Notes: generated by a model not told the origin, from the sequence alone. Shown: positions 26,143 to 35,205, counted from the first letter of the stretch. The stretch is DNA of 64,000 nucleotides from Megamonas hypermegale (GCF_900187035.1 NZ_LT906446.1:1984001-2048000); one strand, 5' to 3'. A program made the numbers and translations.

Positions 26143-27429
26143 ATGATATCGGCAATTTTATTTATATCATTTGCTTTTTTTCTATTAATTGGTACGCCTA
26201 TTGCAATCTGTCTTGGAATGTCTAGTGTATTTGCTATAATCGCTGATAGTGCAGGTCGACCAATGGAAGCAGTACTCAGTGTTGTTCCAATGTTAGTATC
26301 TTCATCAAGTAGTAAGTTCGTATTATTAGCAATTCCATTCTTTATCTTGAGCGGTAATATCATGGAAAAAGCTGGTATTTCTGAAAAGTTAATTCGCTTA
26401 GCGGAAGTTTGCGTTGGTCATATAACAGGCGGTTTAGCTATTATTTGCGTTGTTGTTGCATGTTTTTTCGCAGCTATATCAGGTTCGGGTCCAGCAACAG
26501 TAGCAGCTTTAGGTATGATTATAATTCCAGCAATGATTTTTGCAGGATATAATCCTCAGTTTTCATCGGCTTTAATGGCGGCAGCTTCGGCAATTGGTGT
26601 AATTATTCCGCCTAGTATAACATTTGTTATTTTTGGTTCTATCACAGATACTTCAATTGGTTCATTATTTATTGCTGGCTTAATTCCAGGAATTATAATG
26701 GGTATCGGTCTTTTAGCTGTTGCTTTGTGGAAAGGCCGTAAAATGAAATTGGAAGTAATGGAAAAAGCAACAAATAAAGAAAGATGGCTCGCTTTTAAAG
26801 ATGCTATTTGGGGTCTTATGATGCCAGTAATTATCCTTGGTGGTATTTATGGTGGTATTTTTACGCCTACAGAAAGTGCAGCTGTTGCTGTTGTTTACGG
26901 TTTATTTGTTGGTATATTCATTTATAAGAAAATACATTTTAAAGAATTTTGTCATTTATTAATTGATTCTGCTAGTACTACTGCCGTTGTTATGTTTATA
27001 ACAGCTGCAGCAACTATTTTTGCTTATGTACTTACACGTGCTAAATTAAATACAATTATTGGGGATGCAATTTATAATTTCACTGGAGATAGTACAATTT
27101 TATTTTTGATATTGGTAAATATCGTATTTTTAATTGCAGGTTGCTTCCTTGATTCAACGTCAGCACTTTATATATTTGTTCCATTGTTTATGCCTGTAGC
27201 ATTGACTTTAGGAATTGACCCTATTCATTTTGGCGTTGTTATTATTGTAAATTTAGCAATTGGTTTATTTACGCCACCTGTAGGTATGAATTTATATGTT
27301 GCCTGTGGATTAGGAAAAGTTTCGTTAAAGGAACTTTCTATAGCTATATTACCTTTTGTTATAGTGTCTCTTGTAGTGTTATTGCTGATAACTTACATTC
27401 CTCAAATTTCACTTTTCCTCGTTCAATAA
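26143..27429 (+). CDS. TRAP transporter large permease, DctM family
   Basis: A 428-aa protein with about twelve membrane segments. DctM signatures include SGSGPATVAALG, IGVIIPPSITFV, FTPTESAAVAVVYG and GLFTPPVGMNLYVA. It forms a Na+-driven uptake system with the preceding DctQ and DctP proteins. It ends the cluster and is followed by a strong terminator. Confidence 0.94.
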   Translation: MISAILFISFAFFLLIGTPIAICLGMSSVFAIIADSAGRPMEAVLSVVPMLVSSSSSKFVLLAIPFFILSGNIMEKAGISEKLIRLAEVCVGHITGGLAIICVVVACFFAAISGSGPATVAALGMIIIPAMIFAGYNPQFSSALMAAASAIGVIIPPSITFVIFGSITDTSIGSLFIAGLIPGIIMGIGLLAVALWKGRKMKLEVMEKATNKERWLAFKDAIWGLMMPVIILGGIYGGIFTPTESAAVAVVYGLFVGIFIYKKIHFKEFCHLLIDSASTTAVVMFITAAATIFAYVLTRAKLNTIIGDAIYNFTGDSTILFLILVNIVFLIAGCFLDSTSALYIFVPLFMPVALTLGIDPIHFGVVIIVNLAIGLFTPPVGMNLYVACGLGKVSLKELSIAILPFVIVSLVVLLLITYIPQISLFLVQ

Positions 27430-27438
27430 ATATTTTTT

Positions 27439-27468
27439 AGGAATGAGCTTATGCTCATTCCTTTTTTT
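27439..27468 (+). terminator. Intrinsic terminator of the TRAP operon
   Basis: AGGAATGAGC-TTA-GCTCATTCCT type hairpin followed by seven Ts. Confidence 0.9.
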
Positions 27469-27473
27469 ATAAA

Positions 27474-27513
27474 AAAATACTTCTAAGTTTTATATTAAAC
27501 TTAGAAGTATTTT
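27474..27513 (-). terminator. Intrinsic terminator of the GntR gene
   Basis: AAATACTTCTAAGTTT / AAACTTAGAAGTATTT, 16-bp stem with T-rich flank on the minus strand, directly after the regulator stop. Confidence 0.85.
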
Positions 27514-27516
27514 AAT

Positions 27517-28212
27517 TTATTCTTTTGCAAAAGAATCAACTAATGTATCTCTAACAGTATTAAAAACATTAATTACATCGCGTTGTTCAATTAAATTTAC
27601 GATAGCATAGTGATTTTTTAAACATAAATCAATACCACCATCTTTTTGCAGTACTTTTTTTATTGATGGTTCAAACATTAGAACAAGTGTTTCTAAAATG
27701 GATTCTATCAATTTATTATGTACGCATTTCGCAATAGATAAGTGAAATTGCATATCGAGTTTTATTAAATCATCTATCGAACCTTGATTTGATTTGGCAA
27801 TATTATTTGTTTCATCTACTAAATCGCGAATGGATTGTATTTCTTCTGGCGAAGCTTTATATATAGCCATAATAATAACAATAGATTCTACCATTACACG
27901 TAATTCGAAAACATCAGTTGTATTTTTGGGGTCAAGAATTAAACGAAATATGAGAGGATTGAATACTTCGTGCGATATTGTATCTTGTAAAAAAGTACCT
28001 TGACCACGTTTTGTTTTAACTACTCCCATAGCATTTAATACACGAATAGCTTCTCTAAGTGAATTTCTACCGACAGCGAGTTGTTCGCATAGTTCAGCTT
28101 CTGATGGAAGTTTGTCACCAGGTTTAAAATCACCTTCAATAATAGCTTGAGAGAGTTGTGTGATAATTTCATTTACTAAAGTATCAGAATTTCCAATTTT
28201 AGCTAATCCCAT
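27517..28212 (-). CDS. FadR/FCD-type GntR family transcriptional regulator
   Basis: A 231-aa regulator. It has an N-terminal GntR winged helix (GDKLPSEAELCEQLAVGRNSLREAIRVLNAMGVV) and an all-helical FCD domain (VFELRVMVESIVI ... DLDMQFHLSIAKCVHN-like metal/ligand-binding block). It is convergent with the TRAP operon and is the obvious candidate regulator for the transketolase/TRAP cluster; FCD regulators usually sense sugar acids. I chose the ATG at 28212 with GTTGGTG 5 nt upstream; the upstream TTG at 28230 has no ribosome site. Confidence 0.88.
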   Translation of the reverse strand: MGLAKIGNSDTLVNEIITQLSQAIIEGDFKPGDKLPSEAELCEQLAVGRNSLREAIRVLNAMGVVKTKRGQGTFLQDTISHEVFNPLIFRLILDPKNTTDVFELRVMVESIVIIMAIYKASPEEIQSIRDLVDETNNIAKSNQGSIDDLIKLDMQFHLSIAKCVHNKLIESILETLVLMFEPSIKKVLQKDGGIDLCLKNHYAIVNLIEQRDVINVFNTVRDTLVDSFAKE

Positions 28213-28237
28213 AATTTCACCAACTAACAAATTATTT

Positions 28238-28247
28238 ATTTCACATA
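28238..28247 (-). promoter_or_regulatory. TATGTGA motif upstream of the GntR gene
   Basis: TATGTGAAAT on the minus strand, 25-35 nt before the start and just downstream of a TATAAT. It differs by one base from the TATGTGATAT pair in the transketolase leader, suggesting autoregulation. Short match, so tentative. Confidence 0.35.
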
Positions 28248-28326
28248 TATAATATTATAATACTACTTATTGTGACTCTATAATATTATTTTAAGCTAAA
28301 GTTTAAATAAATGCTATATATATAGT

Positions 28327-28355
28327 GTTTTTTCAGAGAATTTTCATGAAAAAAC
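28327..28355. promoter_or_regulatory. 29-bp palindrome upstream of the arn promoter
   Basis: GTTTTTTCA (28327-28335) and TGAAAAAAC (28347-28355) are perfect complements separated by 11 bp. The half-site centres are about 20 bp apart (two helical turns), and the element ends 15 bp before the -35 box. It fits an activator or repressor site for the arn operon. Confidence 0.5.
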
Positions 28356-28370
28356 GATAAAATTTCTTAA

Positions 28371-28399
28371 TTGTAGATAATAAAATAAAATAGTATAAT
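28371..28399 (+). promoter_or_regulatory. Probable sigma-A promoter of the arn operon
   Basis: TTGTAG (28371-28376), 17-nt spacer, TATAAT (28394-28399), 38 nt before the arnT start codon. Confidence 0.65.
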
Positions 28400-28437
28400 T
28401 ATAGCGCTTGTTATTTTTTAATAAAGGAGGCTATTTT

Positions 28438-30087
28438 TTGCGAGATTTTCTTTTACGTAATAAAGGTTTTATTGTCGGAATATGTATTTTGGCTGTTTTT
28501 TATCTGTATTTAGCTCATTTAGGTTCATATCATTTAATGGACCCAGATGAAGGTAGATATCATGAAATTCCGCGTGAAATGTTACTCACTGGTGATTTTA
28601 TTACACCTCATTTAAATGGCGTGGAATATTTTGAAAAACCAGCACTTCAATATTGGGCTACAGCGATTATCATGAAGATTTTTGGTGTAACTGAGTTTGC
28701 AGGACGAGTTTTCCCTGCTCTTTCAGCTATTGGATGCGTAGGACTTACTTTTTGTCTTGGTTCTATGATGTATACGCGCCGAGTAGGTTTATTGGCGGCA
28801 GCTGTTTTAGCTACATCATGCTTAAATCTTATTGTAGCTTCAATCAATATCTTAGATATGGCACTTACATTTTTTATGACAGGGTGTATGGTGTCTTTTT
28901 ATGCTTTTGAAAGAACCGAGAAGAAAAAATATTTACTGTTATTTTATATAGCAATGGGCTTAGGTGTACTTACAAAAGGTCTTGTGGCAATTATTTTGCC
29001 ATTAGGTATTTTGTTTTGGTATACGATTTTTACAAAAAGACCACGTTTATTTTTAAAGCTTTTTTATTTGCCGGGTATAATAGCTTTCTTGATAGTTACA
29101 GTACCATGGTTTTATCTCGTGTGTCAGGCAAATCCTGATTTCTTCTATTTCTTTTTCATTCGAGAACATTTCTTGCGTTTTACAACAAAGATGCATGATA
29201 GGTTTCAGCCTTGGTGGTTTTTCATACCATTTGTTTTCATTGGTATGCTTCCGTGGACTGGATTTTTGGTATCTTTATTCAGCAAAAAAGGCGTTATACG
29301 CAAGAGTGTATCAGAAAGAAATCGCTTTGATATAATTTATTTGTTAGTATGGTTTGCTGTAATTTTCGTCTTTTATTCGATTTCAGATTCCAAATTAGTT
29401 CCGTATATAATGCCATGTTGGATGCCGATGGCTGTATTAATTGCGGCTTCAATAAAACGATTTGAAGTAGAAAATTCTTGGCTTTGCCATAGTTTTTTAA
29501 TTAACAGTATTTTGTGCTTAGGTTTCGTCTTTGCTCTTGTGGGCTATGTTTTGATGTCTAATTATTTAACATTAGATGAATTCATTGCTGAAGGTGGTAT
29601 GCTCACCGCTGCACTGTTTTTAGGAACTTTAGCGGCAATCATCACTTGGTATAAAACGAGACGTTTTCGTTGTACAGCAACTGTGCTGTGTATTATGGGA
29701 TTTTTCTTTGGTCTTGGTTTGCACGATGTACAGCAGCAAATTCATAATAATCAATCAGCATATTATGTTAGTCAGAAAATAAATCAGTTAAATCCTCAAG
29801 ATAGTTTGATTGTAAATTATGGAGAATTCTATCACGGAATTGTATTTTATACAGACCAGCGTGTAGCGATGGCTGATTTTAAAGGTGAATTGGAATTTGG
29901 TTTATCTCATCCTTCTGGGGATGGTTGGTATTTTGATGGCAATCAGCTCAACGATTTGTGGAACAGTCAAAAGCGTATTATAATTGTAGTGAAAGACCGT
30001 TATAAAGATAAATGTCTTAGTGTATTATCTACTCCAGCGAAAGAAATGATAACTGAAGGAGCATACACTATTTTAGTTAATAAATAA
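28438..30087 (+). CDS. arnT: Undecaprenyl phosphate-L-Ara4N:lipid A transferase (ArnT)
   Basis: A 549-aa polytopic glycosyltransferase, clearly paralogous to the gene at 17051 along its whole length (shared DPDEGRY.EIPREML, GVEYFEKPALQYW, SDSKLVPYI and a C-terminal soluble domain). It heads an operon that encodes the L-Ara4N pathway, which makes transfer of L-Ara4N to lipid A the natural role. The first catalytic loop Asp-Glu pair is present. The start is TTG at 28438, with AAAGGAGG 7 nt upstream; the frame is open to 28408 but without a ribosome site. Confidence 0.9.
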   Translation: MRDFLLRNKGFIVGICILAVFYLYLAHLGSYHLMDPDEGRYHEIPREMLLTGDFITPHLNGVEYFEKPALQYWATAIIMKIFGVTEFAGRVFPALSAIGCVGLTFCLGSMMYTRRVGLLAAAVLATSCLNLIVASINILDMALTFFMTGCMVSFYAFERTEKKKYLLLFYIAMGLGVLTKGLVAIILPLGILFWYTIFTKRPRLFLKLFYLPGIIAFLIVTVPWFYLVCQANPDFFYFFFIREHFLRFTTKMHDRFQPWWFFIPFVFIGMLPWTGFLVSLFSKKGVIRKSVSERNRFDIIYLLVWFAVIFVFYSISDSKLVPYIMPCWMPMAVLIAASIKRFEVENSWLCHSFLINSILCLGFVFALVGYVLMSNYLTLDEFIAEGGMLTAALFLGTLAAIITWYKTRRFRCTATVLCIMGFFFGLGLHDVQQQIHNNQSAYYVSQKINQLNPQDSLIVNYGEFYHGIVFYTDQRVAMADFKGELEFGLSHPSGDGWYFDGNQLNDLWNSQKRIIIVVKDRYKDKCLSVLSTPAKEMITEGAYTILVNK

Positions 30088-30106
30088 TAAGTTTTGAAGG
30101 AGTAAT

Positions 30107-31279
30107 ATGATTATGCGTAAAGAGTTTTTACCTTTTGCTAAACCACTTGTAAGTGAAGAGGCAATTGCAGATGTAGCCGATTCCATTCGTAAAGGTTGGA
30201 TGGCAATGGGTCCTAAGACAGTTGATTTTGAAAATAAATTTGCCGATTATGTAGGTTCAAAATATGCTGTATCTGTAAATTCAGCAACAGCTGGATTACA
30301 TTTAGCTGTTATGGCACTTATTAAGCCAGGTGATGAAGTTATCACAACTGCAATGACATTTGCAAGTACTGTAAACGCTATTATTTTTGCTGGCGGAAAA
30401 CCTGTGCTTGTTGATATTGACCCACATACATTTAATATTGATGTAAAAGCAATAGAAAAAGCAATTACACCTAAGACAAAAGCGATAATCCCTGTACATT
30501 TCGCTGGTCGTCCATGTGATATGGATGCATTAGAAGCATTAGCTGAAAAATATAATCTTGGAATTATTGAAGATTCTGCTCATGCGCTTGGTGCACAGTA
30601 TAAAGGCAAGAAAATAGGTGCTGGACGCGGTAAAAATCATATAGCAGTATTCAGTTTTCATCCGACTAAAAATATTACAACTGGCGAAGGCGGTATGGTT
30701 TGCACTGATGATGAAGATGCAGCAGAAATCATGTCTATGCAACGTCAAAATGGTATGAGTAAAGGCGCATGGAACCGCTATCAAGCAAATGGTAAAGCTC
30801 ATTATGATATTTTTAAACCAGGTTTAAAATACCAGATGATGGATATTCAAGCTGCCATTGGTCGTGACCAACTTAAACATTTAGAAGAATTCAATACACG
30901 TCGTCGCGAAATTGTTGCACGATATCAAAGAGAATTAGCTAATGTAAGAGGTTTGATTTTACCACCAGAAATAGAAGAAGGAAATGTTCATTCTTGGCAT
31001 ATCTATACACCACTTATCGATATAGATACACTTGGTTTTAGTCGCGATGATTTTATGGCACAGATGAGTAAACACAATATCGGTACAGCTTATCATTATC
31101 AAGCATTACATTTATTCACTTGCTATGGAGAAATCACTGGACTTAAAGCTGGCGATTTACCAAATTCTGAATATGTATCAGAACGCATTGTATCATTACC
31201 ACTTTTCCCTGCAATGACAGATGATGATGTAACAGATGTAATTGAAGCGATTAAAGAAATATGTGGAATGAAAGGCTGA
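30107..31279 (+). CDS. arnB: UDP-4-amino-4-deoxy-L-arabinose aminotransferase
   Basis: A 390-aa PLP enzyme of the DegT/DnrJ/EryC1 family that aminates UDP-4-keto-pentose. It has VNSATAGLHLAVMAL, EDSAHALGA, and the PLP lysine in FSFHPTKNITTGEGGM. The block PFAKPLVSEEAI at the N-terminus is typical of ArnB. AAGGAG lies 4 nt before the ATG at 30107 and 10 nt before another in-frame ATG at 30113, so the start is uncertain by two residues. Confidence 0.94.
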   Translation: MIMRKEFLPFAKPLVSEEAIADVADSIRKGWMAMGPKTVDFENKFADYVGSKYAVSVNSATAGLHLAVMALIKPGDEVITTAMTFASTVNAIIFAGGKPVLVDIDPHTFNIDVKAIEKAITPKTKAIIPVHFAGRPCDMDALEALAEKYNLGIIEDSAHALGAQYKGKKIGAGRGKNHIAVFSFHPTKNITTGEGGMVCTDDEDAAEIMSMQRQNGMSKGAWNRYQANGKAHYDIFKPGLKYQMMDIQAAIGRDQLKHLEEFNTRRREIVARYQRELANVRGLILPPEIEEGNVHSWHIYTPLIDIDTLGFSRDDFMAQMSKHNIGTAYHYQALHLFTCYGEITGLKAGDLPNSEYVSERIVSLPLFPAMTDDDVTDVIEAIKEICGMKG

Positions 31280-31288
31280 TAAAAAATA

Positions 31289-32236
31289 ATGGCAGATAGT
31301 CCAGAAATATCAATAGTAATTCCTGTTTATAATGAGGAAGAATCACTTCCTCAGTTATTTAAGGAATTATATCCGGTAATGGAAAATTTAAATCGCAGCT
31401 TTGAAATCATTTTTATTAATGATGGTAGTCGAGATAAATCTTTCTCTATGCTGTATGATTTTCAGAAGAAACACAATAAAACAGTGCGTGTTATTGACTT
31501 AAACGGTAATTTTGGTCAACATATGGCTATTACATCAGGTTTTGCAAATGTGCGTGGTCAATATGTGATTACACTTGATGCAGATTTACAAAATCCACCT
31601 GAAGAAATCCCAAGAATAATTGCTAAGATGGATGAAGGTTATGATGTCATTGGAACATGTCGTCAAAATCGCCATGACCCACTATTTAGAAAAGTGGCTT
31701 CTCGATTGGTAAACAAGGCTACAAATCGCATCAGCGGTCTGCACATAAGCGATTATGGTTGTATGTTGCGTGGTTATAGTCGTCGAATTGTGGACATTAT
31801 TGTACAAAGCCGTGAAAGTACGACATTTATACCAGCACTCGGTCAAAAATTTGCAGTAAATCCAATTGAAATACCTGTAAGTCATCGTGAACGTGAATTT
31901 GGTGAATCTAAATACAGTTTTTTCCGTTTGTTGAGATTAAATTTTGATTTGATGACAAGCTTCTCCATTGCTCCATTGCAAATGGTAACAATGAGTGGGA
32001 TGGTAATTTCACTTTTAAGTTTTATATTTTTCTTGTACATGATGGTGCGCCGAATTATTGTGGGCTCAGAAGCGGCTGGCGTTTTTACACTGATGGCACT
32101 TAATTTCTTCTTATTCGGTATAACTATCATGGCACTAGGTGTTATTGGTGAGTATACGGGGCGTATTTATAAGCAAATTCAGCAAAGACCACATTATATA
32201 ATTCGCCATATTTATGAGGAAAAAGATAATGAATAG
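31289..32236 (+). CDS. arnC: Undecaprenyl-phosphate 4-deoxy-4-formamido-L-arabinose transferase
   Basis: A 315-aa family 2 glycosyltransferase with IVIPVYNEEESLPQLF, FINDGSRDKS, LDADLQNPPEEI (DXD-type metal motif) and two C-terminal membrane segments. It transfers formylated Ara4N from UDP to undecaprenyl phosphate on the inner membrane. It lies between arnB and the split arnA genes; the next gene overlaps its end by 8 bp. Confidence 0.93.
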   Translation: MADSPEISIVIPVYNEEESLPQLFKELYPVMENLNRSFEIIFINDGSRDKSFSMLYDFQKKHNKTVRVIDLNGNFGQHMAITSGFANVRGQYVITLDADLQNPPEEIPRIIAKMDEGYDVIGTCRQNRHDPLFRKVASRLVNKATNRISGLHISDYGCMLRGYSRRIVDIIVQSRESTTFIPALGQKFAVNPIEIPVSHREREFGESKYSFFRLLRLNFDLMTSFSIAPLQMVTMSGMVISLLSFIFFLYMMVRRIIVGSEAAGVFTLMALNFFLFGITIMALGVIGEYTGRIYKQIQQRPHYIIRHIYEEKDNE

Positions 32237-33143
32237 ACCACGTATAATAGTTTTCGCATATAGTGAACCAGGTTATGTTTGTCTTAATGAATTGATAAAA
32301 GCAAAAGCAAATATTGTAGCTGTATATACACATCAAGATGACCCTGATGAAGAAATATGGTTTCATTCAGTGTATGATTTAGCAAAGCAGAATAATATAC
32401 CTGTGTTTAGACCTAAAAAGATTGATGAAGAAACGGCTCAATATATAAAACAATTAAAACCGGAACTCATATTTTCATTTTATTATCGTCGTTTAATTCC
32501 CAATGAAATAATTTTAATGCCACGACTTGGTTCTTATAATTTACATGGAGCGCTTTTACCGAAATATCGTGGGCAAACTTGTATAAATTGGGCGGTAGTA
32601 AATGGAGAAAAATGTACAGGGGCTACATTGCATTTAATGACAGAAAAAGCCGATGAAGGTGATATTGTAGACCAGCGCGGTTTTGAAATTGCATTTACTG
32701 ATACATCTATTGATGTATTTAAAAAAGTTAGTGTGATAGCAGGACAGATTGTACATGATAACTTAAATAGTATTGAAGCGGGAACAGTAAAATTGACACC
32801 GCAAGACAATAGTAAAGCAACTAAATTTCCACGACGCAGACCAAAAGATGGCTTTTTAGATTTTAATAAAGATGCTATAAGTTTATATAATCTCATTCGT
32901 GGTGTAACACATCCATTTCCTGGGGCGTTTGCTTTTGTAGGTGATAGAAAATTATTCATTTGGTGGGCAAAACCGCTAGATGGAAAAGGTGACATTGGCG
33001 AGATTGTATCAGTTAAGCCACTTTGTGTTGGTACGGGAAATGGTTTATTGCAATTAGAAAAATTACAATGGGAAAATGGACAGGAACTAACCGCTTCTCA
33101 TTTTGTAGAAGATTTGCCAGTGGGCACAAAATTTAATATTTAA
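32229..33143 (+). CDS. UDP-L-Ara4N formyltransferase (ArnA N-terminal domain as a separate protein)
   Basis: A 304-aa formyltransferase matching the N-terminal half of E. coli ArnA. It has the catalytic Asn-x-His in YNLHGALLPKYRGQ and the Asp in DEGDIV, plus a C-terminal Fmt-like domain (FPRRRPKDGFLDF). It uses 10-formyl-THF. The decarboxylase half is the next gene, so ArnA is split here. I chose the ATG at 32229 with GAGG 9 nt upstream; the alternative ATG at 32214 is part of that ribosome site. Confidence 0.9.
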   Translation: MNRPRIIVFAYSEPGYVCLNELIKAKANIVAVYTHQDDPDEEIWFHSVYDLAKQNNIPVFRPKKIDEETAQYIKQLKPELIFSFYYRRLIPNEIILMPRLGSYNLHGALLPKYRGQTCINWAVVNGEKCTGATLHLMTEKADEGDIVDQRGFEIAFTDTSIDVFKKVSVIAGQIVHDNLNSIEAGTVKLTPQDNSKATKFPRRRPKDGFLDFNKDAISLYNLIRGVTHPFPGAFAFVGDRKLFIWWAKPLDGKGDIGEIVSVKPLCVGTGNGLLQLEKLQWENGQELTASHFVEDLPVGTKFNI

Positions 33144-33162
33144 AGAAGGAAGAGGCTTTCTA

Positions 33163-34191
33163 ATGAAAATTTTTGTTACTGGAGTTAATGGATTTATTGG
33201 CTCTCATTTTTTAGAAATGGCATTAGCTAAAACAGATTGGGAAATACAGGGTTTTGATTTAAGTGATAGCAATCTTAAACAATTTCTTGATAATCCGCGT
33301 TTTAAAATGAAAACGGGAGATATTTTTAAAGAAGAAGATTGGTTATATGAACAAGTAAAACAATGTGATGTACTTTTACCACTTATCGGCATTGCACGTC
33401 CCGCATATTATATAGAAAGACCATTTTGGACTTTTGAACTCGATTTTGAACAGAATTTGAAACTTGTTAAAAAATGTGCTGAATATAATAAACGTGTTAT
33501 TTTCCCATCTACTTCTGAAGTTTATGGTATGCCAGACCTTAATAATCATATAATGGATGAAGATACAAGTAATTTAACACTTGGTCCTATTGTACAAAGT
33601 CGCTGGATATACAGTTGTAGTAAACAGATGATGGATAGAGTTATTTTCGCATTAGGTCAAGAAAAAGGTTTGAAATTTACTTTATTCCGTCCATTTAACT
33701 GGGTTGGTCCACGTCTTGATAGATTTAAAGATGCAGCTGAACATAAAGCTCGTACAATTACACAATTTATCTATGATGTTTTATATACAGGTAAAATCAC
33801 TCTTGTAAATGGTGGTATGCAACGCCGTAGCTTCACATGGGTAGGTGATGGTGTAGAAGCACTTATTGATATTATTAACAATAAAGATAATCAAGCAGAT
33901 GGACAGATATTTAATATCGGTAATCCTGATAATAATTATTCCATCAAAGAAATGGCAGAAATTGTCGTTGATGAAATGAAAAAATTCCCATGCTTTAAAG
34001 AAAAAGCAGAAAAAGTACAGTTTGTCGTTGAAAATTCCGATAGTTATTATGGCAAAAATTATGCTGATGTACAGGATAGATTGCCGTCTGTTAAAAAATT
34101 GAAAACTCGTTTAGGCTGGAAACCTAAAACAACATTGCAAGATGCTATTTATTATACTTTGCAGTGGTATGAAAAAGAATTAAACAAATAA
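33163..34191 (+). CDS. UDP-glucuronate decarboxylase (ArnA C-terminal domain as a separate protein)
   Basis: A 342-aa extended SDR matching the C-terminal half of ArnA. It has GVNGFIGSHFLE (NAD loop), the catalytic FPSTSEVYG (Ser/Thr, Glu), WIYSCSKQMMDRV (Tyr, Lys) and RRSFTWVGDGVEAL (the conserved Arg region). It oxidises and decarboxylates UDP-glucuronate to UDP-4-keto-pentose. Encoded as its own polypeptide 20 bp after the formyltransferase. AGAAGGAAGAGG lies upstream of the ATG. Confidence 0.9.
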   Translation: MKIFVTGVNGFIGSHFLEMALAKTDWEIQGFDLSDSNLKQFLDNPRFKMKTGDIFKEEDWLYEQVKQCDVLLPLIGIARPAYYIERPFWTFELDFEQNLKLVKKCAEYNKRVIFPSTSEVYGMPDLNNHIMDEDTSNLTLGPIVQSRWIYSCSKQMMDRVIFALGQEKGLKFTLFRPFNWVGPRLDRFKDAAEHKARTITQFIYDVLYTGKITLVNGGMQRRSFTWVGDGVEALIDIINNKDNQADGQIFNIGNPDNNYSIKEMAEIVVDEMKKFPCFKEKAEKVQFVVENSDSYYGKNYADVQDRLPSVKKLKTRLGWKPKTTLQDAIYYTLQWYEKELNK

Positions 34192-34204
34192 TTTAATAGA
34201 AAAG

Positions 34205-34233
34205 TAAAGCCACCGCAAAGTGCGATGGCTTTA
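34205..34233 (+). terminator. Weak hairpin between split arnA and arnD
   Basis: TAAAGCCACCGC / GCGATGGCTTTA with one mismatch and a 5-nt loop, followed by TTTAT only. It may reduce read-through into arnD rather than end the operon. Confidence 0.5.
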
Positions 34234-34249
34234 TTTATATGAGGATATT

Positions 34250-35146
34250 ATGACAAAGAAAATTGCTATAAAAATAGATGTAGATACGAAACGTGGTTAT
34301 GATGTGGGTGTGCCACGCATGCTAGATGTTTTTAAACAAGAAAATATAAAAGCTAGTTTCTTTTTTTCTATGGGAACAGATAATTCGGGTAAGGCTATTC
34401 GCCGTATTTTCCGCAAGGGATTTTTAGCTAAAATGCTAAGAACTAAAGCACCGAGCACTTATGGTTTTAAGACAATGATGTATGGCACTCTTTTGCCAGC
34501 ACCGCATATTGTAGAACCTAATCCTGCACCGTTTTTACGTGCTATAAAAGAAAATCATGAATGTGGCATTCATTGCTGGGACCATGTTTATTGGCAAGAT
34601 AAATTGCCGTATTTATCGGAAGAGACAATTCGCAATGAACTAACAAAAGCAATAAACTTATTTGAGAAATTGGCTGGATTTAAAGCAAAAGCTTGTGCAG
34701 CTCCAGGTTGGCAAGTAACACCTCGTAGTTTAAAAGTACAGCAAGAATTAGGTTTTTCTTATTGTAGTGATGTTCGAGGATATTATCCATTTTATCCAGT
34801 TATGAATGGCAAAAAATATTTGCCATTACAAATTCCAGGAACTTTACTTACTATGGATGAATGTTTAGGCAGTACATTAGATGGAAAAGAAATTACAGAA
34901 GAAAATATCGTCGATTATTGGTTATCTCATTGTGACCAAGATTTTAATGTATTGACTATTCATTCTGAAATGGAAGGGTTAAAACAATTACCAATTTTGC
35001 AGACTTTTATAAAAAAAGCTAAAAAACTTGGTTATGAATTTATAAAATTAGAAGAGGGAAAAAATGTTCCTAATATTAAAGAATGTGAAGTATATCATGG
35101 CTATTTGCCAGGTAGAGCAGGAACAGTTGCCCGTCAAGGAAAATAA
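34250..35146 (+). CDS. arnD: 4-deoxy-4-formamido-L-arabinose-phosphoundecaprenol deformylase
   Basis: A 298-aa polysaccharide-deacetylase (NodB) family enzyme that removes the formyl group from the lipid-linked sugar. It has KIDVDTKRGYDVGVPRML (metal Asp), HCWDHVYWQD (His pair), KACAAPGW and LTIHSEMEG. The ATG at 34250 has TGAGG 5 nt upstream; the frame back to 34220 overlaps the hairpin. It is the last arn gene, followed by a strong terminator. No ugd gene for UDP-glucuronate supply is in the window. Confidence 0.93.
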   Translation: MTKKIAIKIDVDTKRGYDVGVPRMLDVFKQENIKASFFFSMGTDNSGKAIRRIFRKGFLAKMLRTKAPSTYGFKTMMYGTLLPAPHIVEPNPAPFLRAIKENHECGIHCWDHVYWQDKLPYLSEETIRNELTKAINLFEKLAGFKAKACAAPGWQVTPRSLKVQQELGFSYCSDVRGYYPFYPVMNGKKYLPLQIPGTLLTMDECLGSTLDGKEITEENIVDYWLSHCDQDFNVLTIHSEMEGLKQLPILQTFIKKAKKLGYEFIKLEEGKNVPNIKECEVYHGYLPGRAGTVARQGK

Positions 35147-35155
35147 TAAATTATT

Positions 35156-35199
35156 AAAGCCACAGTGCATATTTATGATACACACTGTGGCTTTTTTTT
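35156..35199. terminator. Intrinsic terminator of the arn operon (bidirectional)
   Basis: AAAGCCACAGTG / CACTGTGGCTTT hairpin followed by eight Ts, between convergent genes. Confidence 0.9.
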
Positions 35200-35205
35200 A
35201 ATTAT

